Shown in pieces: positions 52,410 to 64,000 of a stretch of 64,000 nt of DNA (position 1 is its first letter; each line of letters starts with the position of its first letter). The DNA is from Strix aluco (Eukaryota > Chordata > Aves > Strigiformes > Strigidae), in contig NC_133934.1 in assembly GCF_031877795.1 (NCBI RefSeq), forward strand, positions 26,229,716 to 26,293,715, in the 5' to 3' direction. Under the pieces are notes generated by a model. That model was given only the letters and a program-made list of their open reading frames with translations, searched no databases and was not told the DNA's origin. The position numbers were made by a program, and so were the translations under genes.

Positions 52410-55400
52410 TTCCCCCTGTGTCTGGGGGTTTTTACACCTCGGTCCCTTGATTTATTTTGTGGGTTTGTTTCTTTCTTTGGTGACTGGACCGGTCGCTGGT
52501 CTCAGTACCTCTTTCTGGGAGAGGGGTTTAGGCTGTGGCCTGGCCTCCCCCGAGAGCCACTGGGAGGGTCCCCAAACTGTCTTGTCCGCAGAGACCACAG
52601 TGACTGGTGCAGTGTGGAGTGAGTGCTCCTATCTGGCTTGGCCTGGGCTCCCAGGGGAGGTCAGGTGCCACCAGTGGGGTAAGGGGGTGCCTCCTCACTG
52701 AACTGTTGCCCTCTTCTGCCTCGGGGTGTTCCTATAAGAGAAATTAATTTTGGTAGTCAAATATACACGTGAATAATTTTTGGTCCTTCAGCTACACTTA
52801 CTGTGAAACACAAAACTCAGTGTTCATTCTCCCTCCTGTAGCATAGCACGGTCTCAACAAAGATAAATGAATAGAAATGTGGGTAGGTAACAGCAAAATA
52901 ACAGTTTAAAGTCCAGATTGCAAACATTGCCGGAGTAAGGAAGTACGAGCTCGCACTCTCTTGCCCTTGTGATCTGGGCACTGCCCAGGGATCTCTTGCC
53001 CAGTATTGAAGTTCTCAGATACTACTCTTGCCTTTTGTATAGACATGTTAGTAATATACTTCATCTGATTTTCGGAGCAGAAAGATTGTGAGAAATCTTC
53101 CGTGTTCTCTTGTGTATTCAAGTTCACTTACGGTGCATCTTCTAGAAGCCAAGGGGGTTTTTGCTGCATCTGAAATTCTGCAATCATTTATGCTTCTAAC
53201 AGTTTACAATTTCTGTGTTAAATGTTGCCAAACTAGGTGGATAATATATGGTGTCCTTGCTAAGAATGCAAATAAAGTATTGCCTTGTTCTTACACGGCA
53301 TTTTTGTCCACAGATGTTAAAGTACATTAAAAAATTGGAATCTTTGTTTCTGCTTTCTATTTTACTATTTTACTCTGGAGGATCTGATCTTTCCCTAGAA
53401 GAATCTGTGCCTATTTAAGTGAGTACATACTGTAACTCACTGGTCCTTTAGAAACGGTACTACAAAATGTGTGTTTCTACCGAAAGAGCCTGCTGAGGTT
53501 TGCAATCTCAGTGCAGGATCCTAGCGGAGTCAGTGTGGTTAGCCAAAGAACTGCCTGGTGAAGGTGCAGGGTTCACCGTGTTTATCCTGAAGTAAAAACA
53601 AGTAATGCCTTGTCTCATTGCTAATTTGCACAGATGTCTCAATTTTGAACACATCCTTTTTTCCAGGGAAGCCTAGGGAGAGAAAATAGAAGCTCAGTGA
53701 GCTCTCACTACCAAGTCAGTCTTACCTATACTATCATCTTCAAAACCCCCGTCTGTCTCCTGAGGTCTCAGAATAGCTCTAAATGCATACTAAGAACCCC
53801 ATCTGGTCCCTCTGTACATGCCTGTTGCTATCTTGGCAAGACCAAATCCACTTCAGATCCTTCACATGGTCCCCCAAGGGTGTTGGCATGGTAAGTGTGC
53901 TCAGTGTCTGCCTGACAAATGAGGAGTGGATTTTCTAAAAGGAAGTGGCGGCTGCTGTGTGCAAGGCTACATTTGTGAGAAGGAGTTCCCTCTGCTTATT
54001 GCTGTATGTATGGGTAGTTAGTTCATTAGTCTCAGCTAATACCTCCTACTTACTGCTTTTGCTAAGAATGAGGGCAGGAGCTTCAGAGCCTTCCTCGGCT
54101 GGAGAGATTCAGGCATATGTATCTGGGGAGAGTGCATCTAGTGGGTTATAAAGAAATGGGGGGATCTAATTCTCCACCTGCAACTATGCTCGTTTGCCAA
54201 GGAGCTTGAAAGGGAATATTTTTTGGGTCTGGTAATCATGGCTGTTTCCTGGGTCGAGAAAGGTCTGGGTTATAATCTGTGACTTGAGAGATATTTCAAA
54301 TGTCTGAACAGTCCTCACAGCAGGCAATGGATCTCAGTCTCTTTCCTCTTAGCAAAGGGCTTTCATTGATAGACTACACTGTCACACCCCCTACCTGGGA
54401 CGTGGATCTTGAATTATCTCTTGCAGAACTGCACAACTTTCCCAGAAAGGATGACGAGGGTTGCTTTTGTTTCCCTGTAGCCTACACTCTGGTGGTGAGG
54501 GCACTGCTGGCAGCGGAAAAATGCAGGGCTCAGAGTCATGGCAATGAAAAGGACAGAGAGCTTGGGTCTCCCCTCTCATTACACAATAAATTATGAATTA
54601 CTGGGCGGGGTTTTCTTTGTTTTTCTGCTCAGGCAGACCCATTGTTTACCAGTACGTAGAATTTTTTACAACACTGCGCAGAGGCAATAAAGCTTATGTA
54701 AGGCTTCAGGGCGTTTCATTAAACCTCCTGAAGCACGCTGCTTGGCAGACACAGCCCTGAGATGCTACAAAGCAGATGAGGCTGGGCCACTGCTGGCCAC
54801 TTTTTAAATAGAAGTGTGAGTTCCACTCCATTTTTCTGAAGGCTTAGTGTAGGCTGTGAATCCTTTTGCAGTGAAGTGTCAGTAACTTAAATAACATGAG
54901 GAATGGGATTTCAGGTGTATGTTTTTCTTTAACATTGCCAGTTGATTGGATGCATCCCTCTTCCATCATATTGGCTAGCCTAGACCTCACTCCGAGACAG
55001 CCTTTCCTTCTCACTGTGTGGGGAGTTTGAGTATCTAACTTGGGGCTATGAATATGTTTCTGGGAGACAATGCCTAAAAATCAGGTGTGTAAAATGAAGT
55101 TTTGCAATGCTGATTTCTTGCGTGAACAGAAAACTGATAATTCTTCCTTCAAATTAACAAACTATAATGTATAAAAATTGAAACTTGACAAATTCAGATT
55201 CAAGACAGTTGTTTTCTAATAGTGAAGATAAGTAACCACTAAAATGAATCAGAGAGGGTCCATCTCTGGGAATTTTTTCTAAAAGATATTTTCTAGTGAA
55301 AAAAAAAATGCAAATCCTATGGATGTCAAAAAGATGTTCATAGTAGCCCAGTTTGGGTTTATAATTTATAAGCTTAATATGTATATTATGCAAGATTTTA

Positions 55401-58400
55401 ACTAAAATACCCCCCTAATGGGTTGCTGAAAGTTATCTTAGCAGGGCACTCATTCAGTTAAACAACAGCATCAGTGAAGAATTGCCACTCTCCAAACTAA
55501 GTTTCATGTGTTGCAGACTGGGTCAGAAGTCCTCCTATAGCGTTCATCTCAGCGTTCATTTTTTTCAGGTAAATTCCTATATGTGTTATTTTAGAATGAA
55601 AACTGAGAGAGCTGCTGGTAGGACTGATGAGTCACTGTTCCATTCATCCAGGATTTTACATTTTAAAGACTGTCATTTGCATAATAATTTAACTTTAAGT
55701 AATCTATACTTCTGAGAGCACTGCTGGCTTAGGCATCCTGCTAGATCATCTTTTCAGACCTTGATATTAAATGGCCTGAACTGTAATTCATGAAAGCATC
55801 CATGTCCAACAAAGGTGATTATCATAATTTCTACACACCTGCTTGAGGAGAATAGGCATGTTTAGAGATATTTGTAAATTTTAGGCTACAGATACATGTA
55901 GGACAAGGTTTATAATCTAGTCAATAACCTAGTCTTAGGGGATGGACTCCAAAAGGTATATAAAATCAAAAGATACTCAAGTTTCAACAATACATTTCCT
56001 CAGGTACCTAAAGGTACATCTTCTGCCTCAGTCTTATCCAGCCTGAGGAGTTACCTGTCTCATATCTAAATGTGATCTGATCCTGAAAATGAGCAACCCC
56101 TTTGCTATATGCTCTCATAGACCTGACCTTTAATGTGTGCTCAGGCAAAAGCTAACACCAGCGGGATCAAGCGGCATGCAGTCCAAAGATTTAAGACTGC
56201 TTCATTCAAAAAGCTTGGCCGAGGAAAATGGTAATATCTTTTTAATTTAGTGGCTAGAGAGTGTACCAGCGTGAGACTGGATCCTACGTTCTCCTCTCTG
56301 TGTGGTAACAGGGGAGTGGGCTTGAGGCCACATCTCTGCCTTTTGCAGAAACCACTGAGCGAAGGGTGATCTGAATGCCAAAGGTGGGTGGAGGGGGCAC
56401 TTGTCACCTGTCATGTACAAGCTGTTCCATTATGCAAGGGAGAAATCATGATTTATGAAGGATTTGGGGGATGAGGGGAAGGGGAGGGAAGAAAAGAAAG
56501 AGCAAGTGAGTACATGATTCACATAGCACCCTGATGTTGGACGTAAGAGGAAAAGTCAGGAAGGAACCCTTGATATGAAAGATGTTTTGTATCATATCTA
56601 GGGAGTGTTTAATGTCAGACTAATCCCCCACCAGATTTAGCTGATCATTAACTAAAGGCAGCAGTGTTTGTGTAATCAGTTTGTGACACTGACATCTGAC
56701 ACAGATTCAACAACCATCATCATCTGTCAAGCATTTCTTTAACTTTTGACACAGCACAACCAGGAGGCAACCCCACATGTAACAGGGAAATCTGAGCTAC
56801 TCGGCAACAGTCCCAGGCTGAGGCACAAAAGTGCCCAGAAGACTTGCCTGCGGACCAGTTGGATCAGTGTTTGAATCCATGCTTTGTATTTTACAATGCT
56901 AAGAGGAAGGAATGAGATGCAGCTAAAGAGATTACACAGGGACGTGTGGGACTGGGCATGTGTGTTCCTCTGGAAAACGCTCCAACAGCTGCATAAAGCA
57001 AGGCCTATGCCAGTTTTGAACACAGGCAGCTGAGTGCCTGAGCTCGTACGTGTGCTCTGAGCCAACCATAACAGTTAACTGCACAGAGCCAACGTTACAA
57101 GTTGTTACGAGAGACATTTTCCACCTGGGACGTCCCTACTTACGCCCTCTCCTCACCTCCACCTCTCCAGCTCACCAGAACTTCGACTTTGCTGTTTGGT
57201 CTGACAGTTTGCCCAAACAGCTTATGATTAATCTAATACAATATTTTTGTAAGTGACAACCAGCATCCCAAACTGAAATTATTGGTAAAATTTGTCCCAA
57301 AATACAGTGAATTTCTGGTCAGGGTCAACGTGCCTGTTTGTACAGGGCCCAGAACATCTGGACAATAATTCAGCTGGACTCATGGACAATATTGCAATAT
57401 AGATAAAAACCAAAAGCCGTGCAGGATTAAAACAAATGTTTAAAAATCAGAGGAAGGCCACCCTGAAAACTCTGATAAGAATGTCCTCTCAAACCCTATT
57501 CTTTTAGTTCCTGCACAATGTTTTGTTTTCCAGTGTATGACCTTGGTCTAATTAGATTATTTAAATCTCTCAGTATACACAGAAATTATTCACACTTCCT
57601 CCCAGGCATGATTACATTTGACAGCCTTATCTATTGTTTAGTAAATAGCACTTTTTTTTTTTTTTTTTTTCCCTCTTCTAATGTTCTGGAAACCACACAC
57701 GTTACACCAGACATGAAAGCTGTTCCTTCAGAAGCAGTGCTGTGGGCAGCAGCATTGCTTTTCTGAACACGGAGCATACTAAATCTCCTAACAGGAGGGT
57801 CATTTCAGGCATAACAGCCATTTCAGTAAAACAGTAAGGAAGCTTTAAATGCTAAAACTAATGCAATGGAATTATGAACAGCCGGATAAGGCACTGCTTT
57901 TCATCACAGCCCCACTGAGGAGAAATTGTCTTGTAGCATGACTTCATTGAAGGGTTTTACTCAGCTGAGTTGTCCCATTGCCTTAACAGTTGTTCACATA
58001 AAATTAGGTGAAGATCTGATCTATTGTTACAGTATAGCTGAAAGCAAATTTGGCTTAATCTCTTCCCTGTATATACTGAAGCCCAACAGAAGCATATAGC
58101 TGGAAGGGGTGTCAGAGACAAGATGCACTTGTGATTCAAATTACAAGCTAATATTTGATGAAGTAGGAAAATGATTATTTGGATTTTCTATTTCATTTAC
58201 ATGAAACTGAGGATGGAAAACAAGGCTGCATGAAATCAATAGGAGAGCTGAAGGAACCATATTTTTATTCACATCACTACAACTACAAAGCAGATTTTGA
58301 TGTGTTACATGCAATGCTTAGTGTAGTGTCCAGTCCTGTGGGGGCTTCTGTGGATCATTTTCTTGCTAATCATATTCAGTTTATCATTTATCAGTTCATC

Positions 58401-60400
58401 TACAAGTTCTGCTCTAAACTGAGCTCCTACACCTTTTCTAAGATTTACTTTTTATGTCAAAGCAATGGCTGTGACCTTCAGAATGTTGTACAATGGTGGG
58501 GTTTTTTTGTTGGTCTGCTTAGGAAACATATTCTCTCAGCTCTAATATCTTGTCTTACATTTTAAGGGTATTTTTTGCACCAGAATAAATTAATAATCTT
58601 CAAGAATTTTAAAACAGGTATAAGTCTGAAAACTACATAGTCACAGAAATTACTCATCTGTTTCATCTATAGCTTGGAGGATGTAATAACATAACCCATA
58701 AATGCGAAGACTTTTTTTTTTAAAGCTTGCTACTTGTGATCTTTGATTAAAAATTAGTGCTGTATTTCCAGTTTAAATTGTATAAAATATTTTATAATAT
58801 CACTTTCCATATAAGCAAGAAGAGTGAAACCTTTAAAAAGCTGTATATATATGGTGAATTAGTATTTATTGTCATGTATTGAAATGCATTTGTTTCAGAC
58901 ACCCTCTTTGACCCACACTTCTATCTGCGGATGTTAAAAAGGTAATGCAGAAGCCAGATTCTTCTAGTTATTATATTTAACTACAAAGTGCCTGCTATGG
59001 GAGTTGGCAATAATTTTGATATGACATCAAGTAACATAGGTTCAGTTATTCTCCTTGTATGAAAAGAGACAAATCTTCAGCTGATGTCGATGAGTGTAAC
59101 TCCCTGGAAGCCAGCAGAGTTGTGCTGTTTTACAAATGAGGATGTGGTTCATCAGTCTGCCTTCTCCCCCACCCCAGGGCCCCGCATCTTTGCAGTGAAC
59201 TGCACTGTAGGTTGTTGGCTGGTACTGAACAAGTAGGGGTAGAAGGAGAAAAGAATGTAAATTGTCCATTTTCCCAAGGAACCCACTTAATGTTCATGGA
59301 ATATTCTGCTGCAATGATTTGATGTATTTCTCCCAAACATCCTAGATAGCATACAATTTTTTTTTAGGCTTTGGGGCAAAGTAATCTTTTCCACTTACCT
59401 GGCGGTCTTGAACAGCTAGGCCTCATGCAGATCCATTCAACAGAATTAATTTAAATTTTCTGCATCACTTTTCATAATAGGCATGTGCATCCTTGGCAAA
59501 CATTTTAACAAGTGTACTTAAAAGTAAAGTTTAGCTTTAGTTTTAGGGGTTATTTATAACCTCAAGTTCAAGTAAAAGGGTAAATCTTGATTAATGATCT
59601 CTGATTAAGATAATACATTTCTAAATTGACTCAAATGCCTAAAAGCACTTGTTATTAAATTATTAATTTTTTATTATCATTACTAAAAATAAATTCAGAT
59701 TTTGTTTCTGATTCTCTGGTATTTATTACCACTATCTCTGGATAGCTTTATATTATTTTAAACCCTTATGCTCCCCTGGCATTTTACCTTTTTTTCCTTG
59801 GATTAATACAGGAATCCCTGACATGGGATCTGAGCGGCTGCTGAGGCAGAGCTGAGCATTTTGTGTTCTGCTGCTGGAGGAAGAAGAGTGCTGCACTCCA
59901 TGGGAACAGTGAGGAAGCAGCAGGTCTCTACTACTTCTACAGGCTGCCTCAGATCCATCGGAGTGCCTTCCTTCCTCAGAGCGGCTCTGGGTCCAACACT
60001 GTCATGAACTGGGACTACAGTCTTTGGGACTGCAAATCCCAAAATAGTAGGAGTTGATCTAAAATGAAGTAACATAATTGGTATATTTGGCCTCTGTCAT
60101 TATTTTTCTTACTGTATTATTTCTGACTTCCTAGGTGGCATAACTACTTTGAAGAGCAAAAGGCAGAGATGTCCATGTTGGTCATCAAAGTGTCTTAAAC
60201 CTTGGAAACAGCTTATAATTTGTTCTGACTTGCTTGAGATATATACAGAAGGCAAGTGTCCATTAGGAAAGTTAGAATTTACATTTTTAAAGTTACACAG
60301 ATGACACTATTTTTACGGATACTTATTTTAAGATGATTTCAAATTACCTTAGAAATTGATAGGTTGGTGCAGTCCTACATCTTAGACAAAGACTAAGAGA
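52410..60400. other. Intergenic stretch between UGDH promoter and SMIM14 3' end
   Basis: About 8 kb without a gene I can recognise. It holds a T run at 57652–57670, an exon-like 43-nt unit at 58899–58941 and a GC-richer patch at about 59815–60055. None of the open frames (up to 128 codons at 58179–58565) shows a family motif. Confidence 0.55.
57652..57670. repeat. Poly(T) run of 19
   Basis: Uninterrupted T homopolymer. No adjoining retroelement body is recognised. Confidence 0.9.
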
Positions 60401-60429
60401 CAAAGACAAAAGAATACTAATGATTGCTA

Positions 60430-60435
60430 TTTATT
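60430..60435 (-). terminator. SMIM14: Probable SMIM14 distal poly(A) signal
   Basis: AATAAA on the minus strand, about 3.1 kb after the SMIM14 stop. A long 3' UTR is recalled for the human gene. Nearer minus-strand hexamers (for example near 61084) could also be used, so the end is uncertain. Confidence 0.4.
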
Positions 60436-63400
60436 TTGTTAAGTCAATAAAAAGTGCATAGTACAAGCCCTTTATCCCAATCCAAGTACTCAGTAAAAGA
60501 TTACTAGGAAACCGCAAATGGCACAGATGATTTTTTGTTTGGCATAATTCAGACATTTTAAACCACCGATTTACATTAGGTACATCACATCATCACTCTT
60601 CCTTTTTCAATCATGAACATTACAAGGCTAAGTGATCTGCAGACAATACATGAATACATATGATTTCTCATTTCAGAATATAATAATTGTGTTAAGCAGA
60701 CTCTAAAAATACTATTGTTTTAACAAAGTTCTAAGCTAAGGTATAATTGTAAACTTCCCTCCATATTTCACAAGTTGCTGCAACTTGCATCTCTTACTAA
60801 CCGAGCTTAAAACCCTCATTACAGAATTAAGCACATTCTGAAGCTTCACATACCACTAATCTCTTCCACACTTCTCAAAATTTACCATAAACATCTGTAA
60901 CCATGATACAATTATTTCATCGCAAACTACATCACTAAAGGCCAGATTTCTGCCACCCTTACTAAAGCTGCTACTAGTACATTATCTCAGAGTAGTCCCA
61001 CAAACTTCAGTGCAACTACTTGATGAGTAAGGCACTATTTAACATGAATAAGAGTGGCAAAATACAGTCCTACAATTAGTTACTTTTATTTTCATTAAGA
61101 GTGGTGGTCTGAAGGTTATATCTTGGAGAGAGTATCTGAATTTAAAAGGCATACATTTTGACATGGGATAGTAGCCTGGCTCTTTAGTAAAACATTTTAC
61201 AATAAAATATTTCCAATGTTTTTTCTTTTACATAGAAAATTTAAAATAGCAATTTACATGAGGAAAGCATACATGTATAAAATTACTGGGACAATTACTT
61301 CAAGGAATTTCAAGCAAAGACAGTTCATTTAAATGTAAAACACATTACTCTGAACAAAAAGTTCATTTGCCAAGACTGTTAATGCTGGGTGCACATGATG
61401 AGTATTATAAATACACAGACATTTAATTAAATCGAGACTGATCCTCACAAGTGAGGAGCATCTGCTGTAAATCTCACCAATTTACAATAGAATGAGGAGG
61501 GGCACCCTGTCTGAAATGAAGCCTGTTGCAGTTGGCTTTTTCATCAATTGGAAGCCTGTTTTATGCATCTGACAGTGAAGAATTCTGGCCAAAAATCCTT
61601 GGAGAAAAGGTAAGTGTAGGAGATTATATATTTTTCCTTGTTGGTTCAACAAAATGGTGCTGTATTACCTGTTCTGCTCAAAACAGTATCCCAAACATAA
61701 ATGTACATGGAAGGCAAAAAGCAAGCACAGTCAGATTGCTTGTCCCAGTGACATCTTTACACAGTGTTTGTGGCCTGTACACCATTAGACATAATAGGAC
61801 AAATTCTCTCAGTTTCTCTGCTGCAGCTCCACTGCGCTGCACTGATATCACTGAGAGCACCTGGCCCAATCATCTTCATTATTTTTTTATTTTTTACACA
61901 TGCTCCTATGCTTGGGAGCACACTATTCCACAGAAATTCAAAGGGCAATTGCGTCAAATTACAGAAGCCTTTCTTCAGGTCTATGCTGTACCTTTACAAG
62001 GAGGCTTAGCCAGCCCGCCATTTACCCTGAGGAGGAAAACCCTGCGTCTGTCAACCACCGGATCTGATGTGAGATTTTTGTTAGAGCCCATTAATACAAA
62101 CCTTTAGGCATCTTAAGAGTTACTCCTTTCAGCCCTGTAACTAAAGTCCTCATGAAATAAAGGTTTGTAGAGTAAGGCTTTGAATTCCCATATGTCTGTT
62201 CTACTGACCTTTATGGAAAGAAGCTTCATGTTGGTAACATAAAAATGTTCTTTACATTATTCTCATCAATTTTTCAAATTGATCAAGAAAAATATACAGT
62301 GTCACTTTTCTGTACATCTTTAAAATGTTCTTAAATTAATGTACATAAAAAAGTCATTCCCATTTGCTACAATGGGAGATGTGCACAGGTATGTGCACAG
62401 CCACACATACGCACACATAAACACACCACACATACACACAAATATTAGAGGGAAAAGACATGCCATATGTAGTAACCTGCAAGTTTGTTATTCTACAATT
62501 ACAATCAGTAGATAAGGATGAAATGTAAAGAACTGCTGATAACATACAGGTGAAAAAACCCTGAATATCCAGTATATGTTTTATACCAAAAGTTGGTAAC
62601 CTTGGTAACCTCATGGTATGATTTCATCCTGTCCAGTATATATTACATCATGGCTAAAAACTTGTTAAGATAACGATTATTAAAAGACTGTACCAGGACA
62701 GAAAATTTTACCAAGTTCTTCTCACTAAATTTCTCTTTTCGTAAAGTCTATAGGTAAACAAATCCATTTTTGGAATACATTTTTTTGACAACATATTGAA
62801 TAATATATATCACTAATGAACAAGATTAAATTAATTTCTTTTTTGGTGGTATAATCTTTTGTGTAAAGTTCCCAATATATATGTCAAAGCTTTGACAGTG
62901 GCAATTATCACATTCACTTCTTTGCGCATAAACACACACACATAGTATAATTCTAGTGGACAATCCGTGCTTTTGCCAACAACCCTGAAAACTATGTTAG
63001 TGGTCCAAAGACCAGACTAAAAGCTGCTCTGAGCCCAGGGCAAATATAAAATAATTTCAATTTTTCACCACATAACTAAGCTAATAGTTGCAACCATAAT
63101 ACAACTCTCAAAAGCATCCTGGAGAAAAAATATGGATTAATGTGAAGAAAGGTCAGTAACCTTCCATTATTATAGATGCACAGGGATTTTCTTTTTCTTT
63201 CAATGCATATCAGAAATCACTGCAAAGAAATTAAGATCATTGTAACAGAAAGAGACTGAGTGGAATGTCCACAGTAACAGTAACAACCAAAAAACCCCTG
63301 CAACGCCTTACCATTATTCAAATTACAATCTACGAGGAATTGTAATAACATACAATGCAAAAATTAACTTAAAATTGAAGTCACTAAAAGCAGTTCATGA

Positions 63401-63541
63401 AGATAACTGCTAAAGGATAATTCTGCTCTATGAAAATGAGAAGAGAAAACGGTATTGAATGTGGTTTAGGAGTAATCTGGTCACTTCGTTCGTTTGGTCG
63501 TGCAAGGTTTTAGCTGCTGAACTTTTCCAATACTGAACACT
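60436..63541 (-). other. SMIM14: Proposed SMIM14 3' UTR
   Basis: AT-rich sequence following the SMIM14 stop with no competing exon recognised. It includes a CA-rich microsatellite at 62402–62442. The plus-strand frame at 61526–62107 (193 codons) lies antisense to it and shows no recognised domain. Confidence 0.45.
62402..62442. repeat. CA-rich microsatellite
   Basis: Imperfect CACACA/TACACA repeats, about 40 bp, within the proposed SMIM14 3' UTR. Confidence 0.85.
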
Positions 63542-63574
63542 CTAGTCCACTGGTGGGGCTGGTGGTTCTTGTCC
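63542..63574 (-). CDS. SMIM14: SMIM14 last coding exon (partial gene)
   Basis: On the minus strand a pyrimidine-rich tract ending CCGCTAG is followed by ten codons reading GQEPPAPPVD and a TAG stop (63544–63542). This matches the C-terminus of small integral membrane protein 14 (human ends GQDPPAPPVD), a roughly 99-residue ER membrane protein. Its position downstream of UGDH on the same strand fits the human order. The remaining exons lie right of the window. The peptide is short, but its identity plus synteny makes it convincing. Confidence 0.85.
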   Translation of the reverse strand, partial: GQEPPAPPVD

Positions 63575-64000
63575 CTAGCGGGGAGGAAGGAGGAAAATAA
63601 AGAAAAAAAACATGTACTGGATTAGAAACAGTGCTTCATTGTATTTAGCAATAAAAGAACTCAGAAGAGTTACATTGTGCTTTCTTTTAGGATCTTTCAA
63701 TATCTCTTTCAATATTCAGAGTAAATTAGCATCAAAGAACAATACCGTTTCCTGCATCGATAGGGATTTTTCCAAGATCTCACATCTAGGACAAAGATCA
63801 CCTTCCCAGTTTCACGCTGTAATTTTGTTTACTGACTTATCTTAGAGCTGTGATTTTCCCCTTGTACCTAAGAAGGCAGGAGGCAGTTCCAGCCAGGGAC
63901 AGCCAGTGTTCAGAGGACATTATGACCCCACACTTAGTCACCCTGCTCCATCGCATGGCAGGCCTCACACTTGGCCTTTGTGATTCTACTTTCACTTTGG
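63575..64000 (-). other. SMIM14: SMIM14 intron, left edge
   Basis: Sequence beyond the last-exon acceptor up to the window edge. No further SMIM14 exon is recognised in it. Confidence 0.6.

Noticed and set aside
51658-52701. 347-codon plus-strand open frame across the UGDH CpG island
   Set aside because: Proline/arginine/glycine-rich low-complexity translation with overlapping long frames on both strands, as expected when stop codons are rare in GC-rich DNA. No domain.
54300-54596. 98-codon plus-strand frame downstream of the UGDH promoter
   Set aside because: No motif, no Kozak or splice support, and an overlapping minus-strand frame of similar size.
58179-58565. 128-codon plus-strand frame in the UGDH–SMIM14 gap
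   Set aside because: AT-rich translation rich in F, Y and I with no domain recognised and no supporting signals.

Overview
The window is vertebrate nuclear DNA, most likely from a bird. It carries compact, intron-rich genes in the order KLB(+) – RPL9(−) – LIAS(+) – UGDH(−) – SMIM14(−), the conserved order I recall for human chromosome 4p14 and chicken chromosome 4. The few recognisable repeats are a CR1 3' end and a solo LTR of a kind common in birds. All exon calls come from reading translations against remembered human proteins plus GT/AG splice sites. No alignment was run.

Layout. 1–2587 is an intron of KLB, whose first coding exon lies left of the window. 2588–11993 holds KLB coding exons 2–5 (760 residues), ending in a transmembrane segment and a short basic tail. 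12.45–14.79 kb is a gene-free gap between the convergent KLB and RPL9. 14.79–19.98 kb is RPL9 on the minus strand (192 residues, complete). A CpG island at about 19.56–20.56 kb is the shared divergent promoter of RPL9 and LIAS. 20.18–29.78 kb is LIAS (385 residues, complete, 11 coding exons), with a second CpG island inside intron 7. 29.8–36.0 kb is a gene-free gap between the convergent LIAS and UGDH. 36.0–52.0 kb is UGDH (494 residues, complete, 11 coding exons and a non-coding first exon), with a solo LTR in intron 2 and a CpG-island promoter. 52.4–60.4 kb shows no recognisable gene. 60.4–63.57 kb is the proposed long 3' UTR plus the last coding exon of SMIM14, which continues to the right.

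The genes are functionally unrelated housekeeping and metabolic neighbours: an FGF co-receptor (KLB), a 60S ribosomal protein (RPL9), mitochondrial lipoate synthesis (LIAS), UDP-glucuronate synthesis (UGDH) and a small ER membrane protein (SMIM14). The clearest regulatory link is the RPL9/LIAS bidirectional promoter, which contains a perfect CRE palindrome. The least explained features are the GC-rich island in LIAS intron 7, which reads open into exon 8, a 43-nt exon-like unit near 58.9 kb, a C/D-snoRNA-like stretch in an RPL9 intron, and antisense coding-like sequence in KLB intron 2. No previously undescribed system is evident.
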